Origin: an uncultured Rhodospirillaceae bacterium
GTDB lineage: Bacteria > Pseudomonadota > Alphaproteobacteria > CAAGCB01 > CAG-977
DNA: 15,397 nucleotides
Assembly (NCBI GenBank): GCA_900553035.1
Contig: USCC01000049.1
Location: 1 to 15,397, forward strand
Direction: 5' to 3'
Below are positions 8,575 to 15,388 of the stretch, one piece after another. Under the pieces are notes generated by a model. The model was not told where the DNA came from. It made no database searches and saw nothing but the letters and a program-made list of their open reading frames with translations. Position numbers and translations under genes: made by a program. Each line of letters opens with the position of its first letter. The first letter of the stretch is position 1.

Positions 8575-8817
8575 CGGGACTGCCTTGGATATAAAAGGGG
8601 GTTCAAATAATGCATTATAAAAGGCAAATGATAAAGGGAAGGTAAAGAAACCGCCGTTTTTTTGAGGAACGCTCCCGAAAAATATGAAACACAGCCGATA
8701 CGGTTAACCGGAGCCGCCCGCCGTCCGGACGGTCTCTTCCGAAACCTGCAAAGCCCTCTTTCGGACTCAGCTTCCCCGACCCGCTCCTTGAAACGTCATG
8801 ACTTTATTTTCCGCCCT
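8575..8817. other. Spacer between tlyA and the autotransporter, with several palindromes
   Basis: This 243-bp spacer holds the autotransporter -10 box. It also contains two perfect palindromes close together, CGGTTAACCG (8701-8710) and CCGTCCGGACGG (8721-8732), and an inverted repeat TCCGAAA/TTTCGGA (8738-8744 and 8759-8765). None is followed by a T-run on the minus strand, so I see no ordinary terminator for the xseB-tlyA operon, and read-through into the autotransporter is possible. No small gene is evident. Confidence 0.5.
8614..8619 (-). promoter_or_regulatory. Consensus -10 box for the autotransporter gene
   Basis: The minus strand reads TATAAT here, about 40 nt before the autotransporter ATG. 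No good -35 stands 16-18 nt further upstream (the nearest candidates are TTCCCT at 15 nt and TTTACC at 21 nt). The promoter may therefore need an activator or another sigma factor. This gives the gene a start point separate from the tlyA operon upstream. Confidence 0.45.
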
Positions 8818-9549
8818 TCAGACACGGACAGCCGTCAGCAGAAACTCAATGTTGCCTTCCGGCCCCTTGATCGGGCTTTGATAAATCCCGCGCACCGACC
8901 ATCCTTCCCGCGCGTCAAGCCATTCCGCCATTTCGGCACAGACTTCCCGATGCCGTTCCGGATCATGGACAACGCCTTTTTCCAGAAAACGTTTCGGGAC
9001 TTCAAACTGCGGCTTGATCAGGGCGACCAGAAAAGCGCCGGGCGCGGCAAAGCTCATCGGAGTGGGCAGTACCGTCCGCAGACCGATAAAGCTGGCGTCG
9101 CAGACAATCATGCCCATGGGTTCGGGGATCTGTTCCGGCGTCAGATGGCGGGCGTTCGTGCGCTCCAGAACCACAACGCGGGGATCGTTCCGCAATTTCT
9201 GTGCCAGTTGGCCGTAGCCAACGTCAACGGCGTAAACTTTCGCGGCCCCCCGCGACAGCAGAACGTCCGTAAAGCCGCCCGTCGAACAGCCGACATCCAT
9301 GCACACAAGGCCGGACGGATCAAACCCGGATTCATCCAGCCCCTTTACAAGTTTCAGGCCGCCGCGCGATACCCACGGGTGTTCCCGCCCCTTCAGGCGC
9401 AGAATTGTTCCGTCCGCCAGAAGCTGCCCCGGCTTGTCAATACGTTTCGTATCCGCATAGATTGTTCCGGCCATAATAAGGATTCCGGCTTTGGCGGCAT
9501 CTTCCGCCAGCCCCTGTTCCGCGGCCAGAATGTCGGCACGCTTTTTCAT
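8818..9549 (-). CDS. tlyA: TlyA-family rRNA 2'-O-methyltransferase
   Basis: TlyA proteins methylate the 2'-OH of cytidines in 16S and/or 23S rRNA using SAM; in mycobacteria this determines capreomycin sensitivity. The 243-residue protein has an N-terminal S4 RNA-binding domain (about 3-55, KRADILAAEQGLAE then IMAGTIYAD). The linker WVSRGGLK leads to an FtsJ-like Rossmann domain with SAM loop MDVGCSTGG at 84-92 and YAVDVGYGQL at 106-115. K66, D151, K179 (in IKPQFEV) and E235 fit the K-D-K-E catalytic set, by analogy with FtsJ. The start overlaps the dxs stop (ATGA), so it is the last gene of the operon. Some homologues are annotated as hemolysin A; the methyltransferase motifs make the enzyme role much more likely. 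Which cytidine is modified cannot be told from sequence. Confidence 0.95.
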   Translation of the reverse strand: MKKRADILAAEQGLAEDAAKAGILIMAGTIYADTKRIDKPGQLLADGTILRLKGREHPWVSRGGLKLVKGLDESGFDPSGLVCMDVGCSTGGFTDVLLSRGAAKVYAVDVGYGQLAQKLRNDPRVVVLERTNARHLTPEQIPEPMGMIVCDASFIGLRTVLPTPMSFAAPGAFLVALIKPQFEVPKRFLEKGVVHDPERHREVCAEMAEWLDAREGWSVRGIYQSPIKGPEGNIEFLLTAVRV

Positions 9550-11480
9550 GATTCCGGCTTCACCATCGCGGCCACGGTTCGGGCGATTGAACGCGCGTCA
9601 AGCCCGGCTTCTTCGTACTGCCGTTCCATCGACGCATGGTCAACAAAAACGTCCGGCGCCGTGATAAAGCGGACTTTCGTTTTTTCCAAAAGGCCCGCAT
9701 TGGCCAACCATGTCAGCACAAGTGAGCCGAAGCCGCCCTGCACGCCTTCCTCAACGACAGCCAGTGCCTGGTGCCCCTCGGCCAGTTCACGCAGAAGCGC
9801 TTCATCAAACGGTTTGGCGAAACGGGCGTCGGCGACGGTCGAGGAAATCCCTTCCAGCGCCAGAATATCCGCCGCATCCAGACAGGCCTTCAGGCGCGTT
9901 CCCAGGCTCAGGATCGCCACGCGGTTGCCCTCCCGGATAATGCGACCCTTCCCGATTTCCAAAGGTTCAAATGTTTCCGCCAGATCGCCCAGAACTCCCG
10001 GCCCGCGCGGATAACGAACCGCCGACGGCCGGTCGTTGATTTCCGCCATTGTCGCCAGCATCCTCTGAAGCTCCGCCTGATCGGACGGCGCCATGATGAC
10101 CATGTTCGGAACGGGGCAGAGAAATGCCAGATCGAAAACGCCGTGATGCGTTGCGCCGTCCTCTCCGACAAAACCGGCGCGGTCAACAGCGAAGCGGACG
10201 GGCAGGCTCTGCAGAGCGACGTCGTGAATGATCTGGTCATATGCGCGCTGCAAAAAGCTGGAATAAATCGCGACGAACGGCTTGACGCCTTCACAGGCCA
10301 TGCCGGCCGCGAAAGTGACGGCGTGCTGTTCGGCGATGCCCACGTCAAAGAAACGGTCAGGATACTTTTCGGCAAAAGCGTCCAGCCCTGTGCCCGAAGG
10401 CATGGCGGCTGTGATGGCGGCGATTTTCCGGTCTTTGGCCGCCAGCCGGACCAGAGCGTCCGAAAACGCCTGTGTAAAGGTCGGACGTGTTATTTTCTGA
10501 GGTTCGAACAGGCCTGTTTCAACGTCGAATCCCGTCACACCATGGTATTTGGAGGGCGCGTTTTCCGCCGGCGGATACCCTTTGCCCTTATGCGTCACGA
10601 CATGAACCAGAATCGGGCAATCCTCTTTTGAATCCCGTATGTTCCGCAGGATTGGGATCAGCTGGTCAAAGCTGTGCCCGTCAATCGGGCCGACGTAATA
10701 GCACCCGAGCTCTTCAAAAAGCGTCCCGCCCGTTACCAGCCCCTTGGCATGTTGTTCAACGCGCAGAGCCGTCCGGCGGACGAACTGCGGCAGACGGGAA
10801 GCCATGTCCAGAGCGACCTGGCGCAGGGTCATGTATGGCTTGGAGGAAATAATCTGTGACAGGTGATGGCTGAGGGCACCCACGGGCCGCGCAATCGACA
10901 TGTCGTTGTCGTTCAGGATGACAATCAGTCGCGAATTCATGCTTCCGGCGTTGTTCAGCGCTTCAAACGCCATACCGGCGCTCATGGATCCGTCGCCGAT
11001 AACGCTGATGACATTATTTTTGGCATACCGCAAATCCCGCCCGACAGCCATGCCGACGCCGGCCGAAATTGACGTTGAGCTGTGTCCGGCCCCGAACGGA
11101 TCGTAAACGCTTTCGGAACGGCGGGTAAAGCCCGACAGGCCGTTTTCATGCCGCAGGGTCGGGAAGCGATCCTTACGCCCGGTCAGCAGCTTGTGGGCGT
11201 AACACTGGTGACCGACGTCCCAGATCAGCTTGTCATCCGGCGTATTGAAAACGTAATGCAGGGCGACGGAAAGTTCGACAACGCCCAGACTTGCGCCGAG
11301 ATGACCCCCTGTTTTGGAAACGACACGGATGATTTCCTGGCGTATCTCTTCGGCCAGAAAAGGCAGATCCTCTTCGGACAGACGTCGGACGTCCGCCGCG
11401 GAATGGATGGAATCAAGCAGGGGAAAATCCGGCTTTTCCGGGACAGACGCGGTTCCCGGGGTATCCTCGATACGCTTCAT
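9546..11480 (-). CDS. dxs: 1-deoxy-D-xylulose-5-phosphate synthase
   Basis: Dxs joins pyruvate and glyceraldehyde 3-phosphate into DXP with thiamine diphosphate. It is the entry step of the MEP isoprenoid pathway and also feeds thiamine and pyridoxal synthesis. The 644-residue length is normal. Visible motifs are GHQCYAHKLLTGR and GAGHSSTSISAGVGMA in the N-terminal domain, the ThDP/Mg motif starting GDGS at 162-165 and reaching the NN of EALNNAG, then ILNDNDMSIA. The transketolase pyrimidine domain has DVGIAEQHAVTF with the catalytic glutamate at E384 (E370 in E. coli), followed by DRAGFVGEDGATHHG. It overlaps ispA upstream and tlyA downstream by 4 nt each, so translation of the three is probably coupled. 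Placing dxs next to ispA puts the first step and a downstream prenyltransferase of the same pathway together. No truncation is seen. Confidence 0.98.
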   Translation of the reverse strand: MKRIEDTPGTASVPEKPDFPLLDSIHSAADVRRLSEEDLPFLAEEIRQEIIRVVSKTGGHLGASLGVVELSVALHYVFNTPDDKLIWDVGHQCYAHKLLTGRKDRFPTLRHENGLSGFTRRSESVYDPFGAGHSSTSISAGVGMAVGRDLRYAKNNVISVIGDGSMSAGMAFEALNNAGSMNSRLIVILNDNDMSIARPVGALSHHLSQIISSKPYMTLRQVALDMASRLPQFVRRTALRVEQHAKGLVTGGTLFEELGCYYVGPIDGHSFDQLIPILRNIRDSKEDCPILVHVVTHKGKGYPPAENAPSKYHGVTGFDVETGLFEPQKITRPTFTQAFSDALVRLAAKDRKIAAITAAMPSGTGLDAFAEKYPDRFFDVGIAEQHAVTFAAGMACEGVKPFVAIYSSFLQRAYDQIIHDVALQSLPVRFAVDRAGFVGEDGATHHGVFDLAFLCPVPNMVIMAPSDQAELQRMLATMAEINDRPSAVRYPRGPGVLGDLAETFEPLEIGKGRIIREGNRVAILSLGTRLKACLDAADILALEGISSTVADARFAKPFDEALLRELAEGHQALAVVEEGVQGGFGSLVLTWLANAGLLEKTKVRFITAPDVFVDHASMERQYEEAGLDARSIARTVAAMVKPES

Positions 11481-12367
11481 GAACGCCTTTCCACGATAAA
11501 GCGGGACAAATCGCGGAGCAGATCCGCCTTTTCATCAAAGCATTCCAGCGAGGCAATCGCCTGATATGACAGAGCGTCCGCCTGTTCCTTTGCCTTTTCC
11601 AGCCCCAGGAGCGAAATGAATGTGGCCTTATGCGCGTCCAGATCTTTCCGCACGGCCTTGCCCATTGAATCGGCATCGCCTTCCACGTCCAGAACATCGT
11701 CGGCAATCTGGAACGCCAGCCCGATGTCGCGGGCGTAGGATTTCAGAGCCTGGCGGTCTTCGTGCGAGGCCTTGCCCATAATGGCGCCGGCTTCGCACGC
11801 GAACGAAAACAGGCGGCCGGTTTTCATCTGCTGGAGCCGGATGATTTCGGGCAGATCCATCTCATCCATCTGCTCGGCCAGGATGTCGAGCATCTGGCCG
11901 CCGATCATGCCGCTCATACCCGCGGCTTTTGACAGTTCGGCGATCAGCTGGCACCGTATGGCGGGTTCAAACAGGCAGTCCTCTGCGGCAATGACGCCGA
12001 AAGCGCGGGTCAGAAGACCGTCCCCGGCCAGAATGGCTGTCGCTTCGTCGAATTTTTTATGACAGGTCGGCTGGCCGCGGCGCATATCGTCATTATCCAT
12101 CGCCGGCAGATCGTCGTGAATCAGGGAATAACAGTGAACCATTTCCAGCGCAACCGCCACACGGAGTGCCCGCGAACGTTCAACGCCGAACAGTCCGGCG
12201 CTTTGCATCAAAAGGAAGGGACGCAGGCATTTTCCGCTGGAAAGCGCCGAATAGCGCATCGCTTCGACAACGCGGCGCTCGGGTGTCCCCGGAACCGTCA
12301 ACAGGCGATCCATTTCCGCCGAAACCTCGGCCGATGTTTCTTTAAGAGCTGCAGATAAATTCGACAT
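11477..12367 (-). CDS. ispA: Farnesyl diphosphate synthase (short-chain prenyltransferase)
   Basis: IspA condenses IPP with DMAPP and then GPP to make farnesyl diphosphate, precursor of undecaprenyl phosphate, ubiquinone side chains and other isoprenoids. The 296-residue protein carries the first aspartate-rich motif with the bacterial two-residue insertion (DDLPAMD, 85-91, then NDDMRRGQPTCHKKF) and the second motif DDVLD at 223-227. The context HCYSLIHDD just before the first motif matches bacterial FPP synthases more than GGPP synthases. Chain length is still inferred from family resemblance, so GGPP as product cannot be excluded. It starts 4 nt after xseB stops and overlaps dxs by 4 nt. 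The xseB-ispA-dxs order is a classic bacterial cluster. Confidence 0.95.
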   Translation of the reverse strand: MSNLSAALKETSAEVSAEMDRLLTVPGTPERRVVEAMRYSALSSGKCLRPFLLMQSAGLFGVERSRALRVAVALEMVHCYSLIHDDLPAMDNDDMRRGQPTCHKKFDEATAILAGDGLLTRAFGVIAAEDCLFEPAIRCQLIAELSKAAGMSGMIGGQMLDILAEQMDEMDLPEIIRLQQMKTGRLFSFACEAGAIMGKASHEDRQALKSYARDIGLAFQIADDVLDVEGDADSMGKAVRKDLDAHKATFISLLGLEKAKEQADALSYQAIASLECFDEKADLLRDLSRFIVERRS

Positions 12368-12371
12368 GCGT

Positions 12372-12626
12372 TTACTCCATGGCTAAAGGGGTGGCGCCGG
12401 CGGCTTCCCCGTCCGGAGAAGAGGCGATCTGATCTATCCGGGAGCGGGCGGAAGCAAGCTTTTCCTCGCAATGGCGGCGGAGCATCGTCCCGCGGGCATA
12501 GAACTCGACGGCATCGTCCAGCTTCACTTTCCCGGCCTCAAGCTGACGGACAATATCCTCCAGCGCGTTCAGCGCCTCTTCAAAGCTCATTTGACGAATG
12601 TCAGGAGCAATTTCCTTTTCACTCAT
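12372..12626 (-). CDS. xseB: Exodeoxyribonuclease VII small subunit
   Basis: XseB is the small subunit of exonuclease VII, which with XseA degrades single-stranded DNA from both ends. The 84-residue protein has the family core SFEEALNALEDIVRQLEAG (about 14-32) followed by the helix LDDAVEFYARGTMLRRHCEEKL, predicted as a coiled helical hairpin. It is the first gene of the xseB-ispA-dxs-tlyA operon and is preceded by a purine-rich RBS (GGAAGGAAG on the minus strand, about 12636-12644). XseA is not in the window. The link to isoprenoid genes is one of position, not pathway. Length and motifs match known members well. Confidence 0.95.
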   Translation of the reverse strand: MSEKEIAPDIRQMSFEEALNALEDIVRQLEAGKVKLDDAVEFYARGTMLRRHCEEKLASARSRIDQIASSPDGEAAGATPLAME

Positions 12627-12662
12627 TTGTGCGCTTCCTTCCTTTCCATATTTTAATTTCCA

Positions 12663-12693
12663 ATTTTAACCACTAATATCACCTAAAGGTCAA
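12663..12693 (-). promoter_or_regulatory. Candidate promoter of the xseB-ispA-dxs-tlyA operon
   Basis: On the minus strand TTGACC (12688-12693) is followed by TAAAAT (12663-12668), each 5/6 to consensus. The 19-bp spacer is longer than optimal. It would give a leader of about 30 nt ahead of xseB. The whole divergent spacer is 175 bp. Confidence 0.45.
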
Positions 12694-12736
12694 AGCATTT
12701 TGAACAAAAAACGCTTTTTTCTTTCCCCCCGCCGGA

Positions 12737-12765
12737 TTGACAGCCGGACGCGGCAAAAATATAGT
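12737..12765 (+). promoter_or_regulatory. Strong sigma-70 promoter for the DUF1796 gene
   Basis: A perfect -35 TTGACA (12737-12742) and a -10 TATAGT (12760-12765) are separated by an ideal 17-bp spacer. Transcription would start near 12772, about 30 nt before the ATG at 12802. AAGGA (12790-12794) lies 7 nt before that ATG and serves as RBS. This is the best promoter match in the window. Confidence 0.75.
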
Positions 12766-12801
12766 AAAAACAACGACACGCCGGTAAAAAGGAAATGACG
12801 G

Positions 12802-13590
12802 ATGCTTGAACGCCCTTATGATCTGATTCTCACTTTGGGGGACGACTGCGCCTGTTCCTGGTACCTGCGCGCCTTCGGGCTTCAGAACGCTTCCTACCCT
12901 TTTGACTGGATCGGATGGGCGCCGATTGACCGCGTTGTTGATCTGATCGTCGGAGATTTCGAGGGCTTTCTGGATGTCAGCCGTTTTGAACCGGCCGTTT
13001 ACCCCAATCCCGAAGCCACGGACGAAGCGCATGACTTTTACAAAAATACCCGGACAGGCCTGTTTTTTGCCCATGATTTCCCGGCCGGTGTGCCGCCCCG
13101 CGAAAGCCTGCCGGAAGTCGAAGCCAAATACGGCCGCCGCATCAGAAGATTTTTCGAGGAAATCCGGCGGGCAAAACACGTCCTGTTCGTCTGGATGAGC
13201 AAAACATCCTGTCTTGATGATGGGACGCTTGTGCGGGAACGCGCGCGCCTGGCCGGAAAATTCCCGGGGATCCGCATTGACTGGCTGATTCTGGAAAACG
13301 ATTCCGCCATGAAGCCGCTGGAATTTCGGGAAACGGAAATTTCCCCGAATATTCTCCGGATTGTTTTCGACAACGTTTCTTACGATACCTCTGATCCTTC
13401 GGCGGAATGGCGCGGAAACAGGCGGAACATCGACGCCGTTTTCAGCCGGCTGCATTTAAAAACACCGTACGGCGGCCGCCTGAAAAAAGCGCTTTATAAA
13501 CCGCTGAAGGCTCTGTGCGGCCTCATTCCCGTTCGGAAATATCGCCGAAAAATCCGTGAAGCGCTGAAACATCGTCTGATCGGCGACTGA
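12802..13590 (+). CDS. DUF1796-family putative papain-like cysteine peptidase
   Basis: The 262-residue protein matches my memory of the DUF1796 putative papain-like cysteine peptidase family, whose biological role is not established. Family-like features are the start LTLGDDCACSWYLR with candidate nucleophile C16, the segment SYPFDWI at 31-37, a candidate histidine in FAHDF (H91-D92-F93), and YGRRIRRFFEEI followed by HVLFVWMSK. No signal peptide or membrane helix is seen, so it should be cytoplasmic. The last 40 or so residues are strongly basic (LKKALYKPLKAL, then VRKYRRKIREALKHRL) and could form an amphipathic helix that binds membrane or nucleic acid. It stands alone with its own promoter. 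Family members often lie near surface-polysaccharide genes, but none are present here. Catalytic activity is inferred, not shown. Confidence 0.75.
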   Translation: MLERPYDLILTLGDDCACSWYLRAFGLQNASYPFDWIGWAPIDRVVDLIVGDFEGFLDVSRFEPAVYPNPEATDEAHDFYKNTRTGLFFAHDFPAGVPPRESLPEVEAKYGRRIRRFFEEIRRAKHVLFVWMSKTSCLDDGTLVRERARLAGKFPGIRIDWLILENDSAMKPLEFRETEISPNILRIVFDNVSYDTSDPSAEWRGNRRNIDAVFSRLHLKTPYGGRLKKALYKPLKALCGLIPVRKYRRKIREALKHRLIGD

Positions 13591-13593
13591 GCG

Positions 13594-13648
13594 CGGGACG
13601 GGTTTCTTCCTTTTTTGCGGCTCCAAAGGCGCCGCACGGACAGTCCCG
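13594..13648 (+). terminator. Nested hairpin after the DUF1796 gene, possible terminator
   Basis: An outer stem CGGGAC (13594-13599) / GTCCCG (13643-13648) encloses an inner hairpin TGCGGC (13616-13621) / GCCGCA (13631-13636) with a 9-nt loop. The structure begins right after the stop codon. A T-run lies inside it (13611-13616) but none follows, so it is not a textbook terminator. It may instead protect the transcript end. Confidence 0.4.
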
Positions 13649-13702
13649 GAATATAGACACAAAAAAAATCAATTATTCAATTATAAATCAAATAGATATT
13701 TC

Positions 13703-13722
13703 TGATACAACCGATTGTGTCA
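13703..13722. promoter_or_regulatory. 20-bp palindrome, candidate operator
   Basis: Half-sites TGATACAA (13703-13710) and TTGTGTCA (13715-13722) flank CCGA. Seven of eight positions are complementary and the eighth is a T/G pair, so RNA could also fold there. It is followed by A, not T, on the plus strand, which argues against a terminator. I do not recognise the regulator. Confidence 0.35.
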
Positions 13723-13867
13723 AAAAAAGATGGACAAAAATACAAAAAGAACGATATCCTGTTTATTCGGAATAACAACGCGAGATTCCATGTATGAGCC
13801 GACATATTTCATCATCAAATCAAAAAGTTTTTTTACATGATTTTTCTGCGGCCGCCGCAAGAAGAAA

Positions 13868-13900
13868 ATGGAACAAAGGCGACTCCTTTTCCGGCGATGA
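13868..13900 (+). other. Possible 10-codon leader ORF
   Basis: ATG 13868 opens a 10-codon frame (MEQRRLLFRR, four arginines) with a weak purine-rich AAGAAG upstream. Its stop overlaps the next frame's ATG as ATGA at 13897-13900. It may be chance; see the linked finding. Confidence 0.2.
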
Positions 13901-13989
13901 CTGACGGCACGCGCGTATTTCTGCTGTGCCTGACGTCCGAAAGGACTTCTTTCCTTTTTATGTTACGGAATTATAGGAGTTTACCATGA
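13897..13989 (+). other. Possible 30-codon leader ORF overlapping the downstream start
   Basis: This 30-codon frame begins MTDGTRVFLL, is hydrophobic/Arg-rich and ends by an ATGA overlap with the start of the saccharopine-dehydrogenase-like gene at 13986. It covers that gene's RBS and two competing hairpins. It has no RBS of its own, so it would need re-initiation from the 10-codon frame. It could be a leader peptide or chance. Confidence 0.22.
13935..13959 (+). promoter_or_regulatory. Two mutually exclusive small hairpins before the start codon
   Basis: GTCC-GAAA-GGAC (13935-13946) forms a short stem with a GNRA loop and is followed by TTCTTTCCTTTTT, which looks like a weak attenuator. Alternatively, GAAAGGA (13939-13945) can pair with TCCTTTT (13952-13958). 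Both use GGA at 13943-13945, so only one can form. The stems are short, so any regulatory role is tentative. Confidence 0.25.
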
Positions 13990-15317
13990 AAGTTTTACTT
14001 ATCGGTACCGACGGCGTCGGCGAGGCGCTTGCCAAGATTGCCCATACCCGCCGTTCGCTCAGCCCGTGGCTTGATCTGATGGTTCTGTCCGATTATGACG
14101 AAGAACGCGTCCGCACGGTCGCGGCGCAGATCGGTGACCCGGAGCATTTTCCCGCGGAAAAAATCAATGCCCGCCGCAAAGACGAAATCGTCGCTCTGAT
14201 CCGCAAATACAACGTTGATCTGGTCATGAACGCCTGTGACCCGTCTTTCAACGAAATCATTTTCGATACCGCTCTGGAATGCGGAATCAATTATATGGAC
14301 ATGGCTCTGTCCCTGTCAAAACCCGACCCCGTTGACCCCTATCACAAGGCCTATGTCAAATCCGGCGATTACCAGTTCGCTCAGGAAGACGCCTGGCGCA
14401 AATCCGGAAAAATGGCACTTCTGGGCATGGGGATTGATCCGGGTGCGTCAAACGTCTTTGCCCGGTATGCCGAAAAATACTTTTTTGACGAAATCGACGA
14501 GGTCGGCATTAAGGACGGCAATAACCTGACCGCCGACGGATACGACATCACATTCGGTTTTTCGATCTGGACGACGATTGACGAATGCCTGAACCCTCCG
14601 TTCATCTGGGAAAAGGAAAAGGGATGGTATACAACCGAACCGTTTTCGGAAAAGGAAACCTTCGTTTTCCCGGACGGCATCGGCGAACAGGAAGTCGTCA
14701 ACGTCGAACATGAGGAAGTCCTCATGCTTCCGCGCTATATCGGAAAAGGATGCCGAAAGGTCACGTTCAAATACAGCCTGGGTGACAAATTCATCACCAT
14801 GCTGAAGGATCTCCGAGCCCTCGGCCTGTCGGATAAAAAATCCAAAGTGCCCGGAACGTCGTTCTCGCCCCGCGACATCGTAGCAAAGGTCGCGCCAAGC
14901 CCGGTCGAAATCGCCGGCAGGCTTCATGGGAAATGTTGCGTCGGGGCTTATGTCGCCGGAAGGAAGGACGGACTGGAACGGCGCGTCTTCATTTATCAGA
15001 CCGTCGATAACCAGGAAATGATGCGCCGCTTCGGATCACAGGCGGTCGTCGCTCAGACGGCTTTCAATCCCGTCATTGCAATGGAGCTGATGGCCAAAGG
15101 CATATGGACCCATGAAGGCGTCATCTGTCCGGAAGGCCTGAACCCGGATCCTTATCTGACTCTGATGGACGAATATGGTTTTTATGCCGGAGTGCAGGAG
15201 ATGGATTCCGAATACCGGCGTATGCTCAACAAGGAAAATCTGTACAGAGTCATGACCGGGGAAAGCGGGTCGGCCAGTTACTTTCCGGACGTCAAAATGA
15301 CGGCGGCGCCCCTTTGA
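13986..15317 (+). CDS. Saccharopine dehydrogenase-family oxidoreductase (COG1748 type)
   Basis: The 443-residue protein belongs to the saccharopine dehydrogenase / carboxynorspermidine synthase superfamily, whose enzymes reductively join or split amino-acid adducts. The N-terminal Rossmann domain starts VLLIGTDGVGEALA; the usual GAGGVG is changed, with D9 replacing the second glycine. The second strand ends in LSDYDEE (D36), which suggests NAD rather than NADP. The LLGMGIDPGASNVFARYA segment (about 145-162) and FDEID, then GRKDGLERRVFIYQTVDNQE and EGLNPDPYL near the end, resemble carboxynorspermidine synthase and bacterial Lys9-like proteins. The exact substrate is not determined. A good RBS (AGGAG, 13975-13979) lies 6 nt before the ATG. 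No partner such as a carboxynorspermidine decarboxylase is visible, because the window ends just downstream. No signal peptide or membrane segment is seen. Confidence 0.82.
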   Translation: MKVLLIGTDGVGEALAKIAHTRRSLSPWLDLMVLSDYDEERVRTVAAQIGDPEHFPAEKINARRKDEIVALIRKYNVDLVMNACDPSFNEIIFDTALECGINYMDMALSLSKPDPVDPYHKAYVKSGDYQFAQEDAWRKSGKMALLGMGIDPGASNVFARYAEKYFFDEIDEVGIKDGNNLTADGYDITFGFSIWTTIDECLNPPFIWEKEKGWYTTEPFSEKETFVFPDGIGEQEVVNVEHEEVLMLPRYIGKGCRKVTFKYSLGDKFITMLKDLRALGLSDKKSKVPGTSFSPRDIVAKVAPSPVEIAGRLHGKCCVGAYVAGRKDGLERRVFIYQTVDNQEMMRRFGSQAVVAQTAFNPVIAMELMAKGIWTHEGVICPEGLNPDPYLTLMDEYGFYAGVQEMDSEYRRMLNKENLYRVMTGESGSASYFPDVKMTAAPL

Positions 15318-15340
15318 AAACGGGATGTCTCCGCACATAA

Positions 15341-15388
15341 AAGGCCGCGGCGGAATGGGCGTTCACAGCTCCCGTCCCCCGCGGCCTT
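15341..15388 (+). terminator. Inverted repeat with 10-bp stem, probable terminator
   Basis: AAGGCCGCGG (15341-15350) pairs perfectly with CCGCGGCCTT (15379-15388). The 28-nt interior can pair further through GGG and CCC. It lies 23 nt after the stop codon. No T-run follows, so termination is likely but not textbook. The stem core GCCGCGG is the same as in the terminator at 2746-2769. Confidence 0.55.

Larger units (their letters stand above)
13591..13985. other. AT-rich 395-bp spacer upstream of the saccharopine-dehydrogenase-like gene
   Basis: Beyond the hairpins at its left edge, the spacer has A-runs and low GC from about 13650 to 13850. It contains a 20-bp palindrome at 13703-13722, a GC-rich inverted repeat TGCGGC/GCCGCA (13850-13862), and two tiny chained frames and exclusive hairpins at 13868-13989. 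No clear sigma-70 promoter pair with proper spacing was found. A 36-codon frame at 13730-13840 lacks an RBS. Confidence 0.5.

Noticed and set aside
8662..10014. 450-residue plus-strand frame opposite tlyA and dxs
   Set aside because: Arg/Ser/Pro-rich, without motifs; tlyA and dxs on the other strand are unmistakable.
12694..12720. AAAGC...GCTTT hairpin with T-run in the xseB/DUF1796 spacer as a terminator
   Set aside because: The stem is short, AT-rich and mismatched, and lies between divergent genes where no transcript needs to end.
12679..13455. 258-residue open frame on the minus strand over the DUF1796 gene
   Set aside because: It is antisense to a recognisable protein family with a strong promoter and RBS, has no recognisable motifs, and its composition is that of a shadow frame. 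It also runs into the xseB promoter region.
13730..13840. 36-codon frame MDKNTKRTIS... in the AT-rich spacer
   Set aside because: It has no Shine-Dalgarno sequence and no recognisable features; length is compatible with chance. It would be worth revisiting only if conserved.
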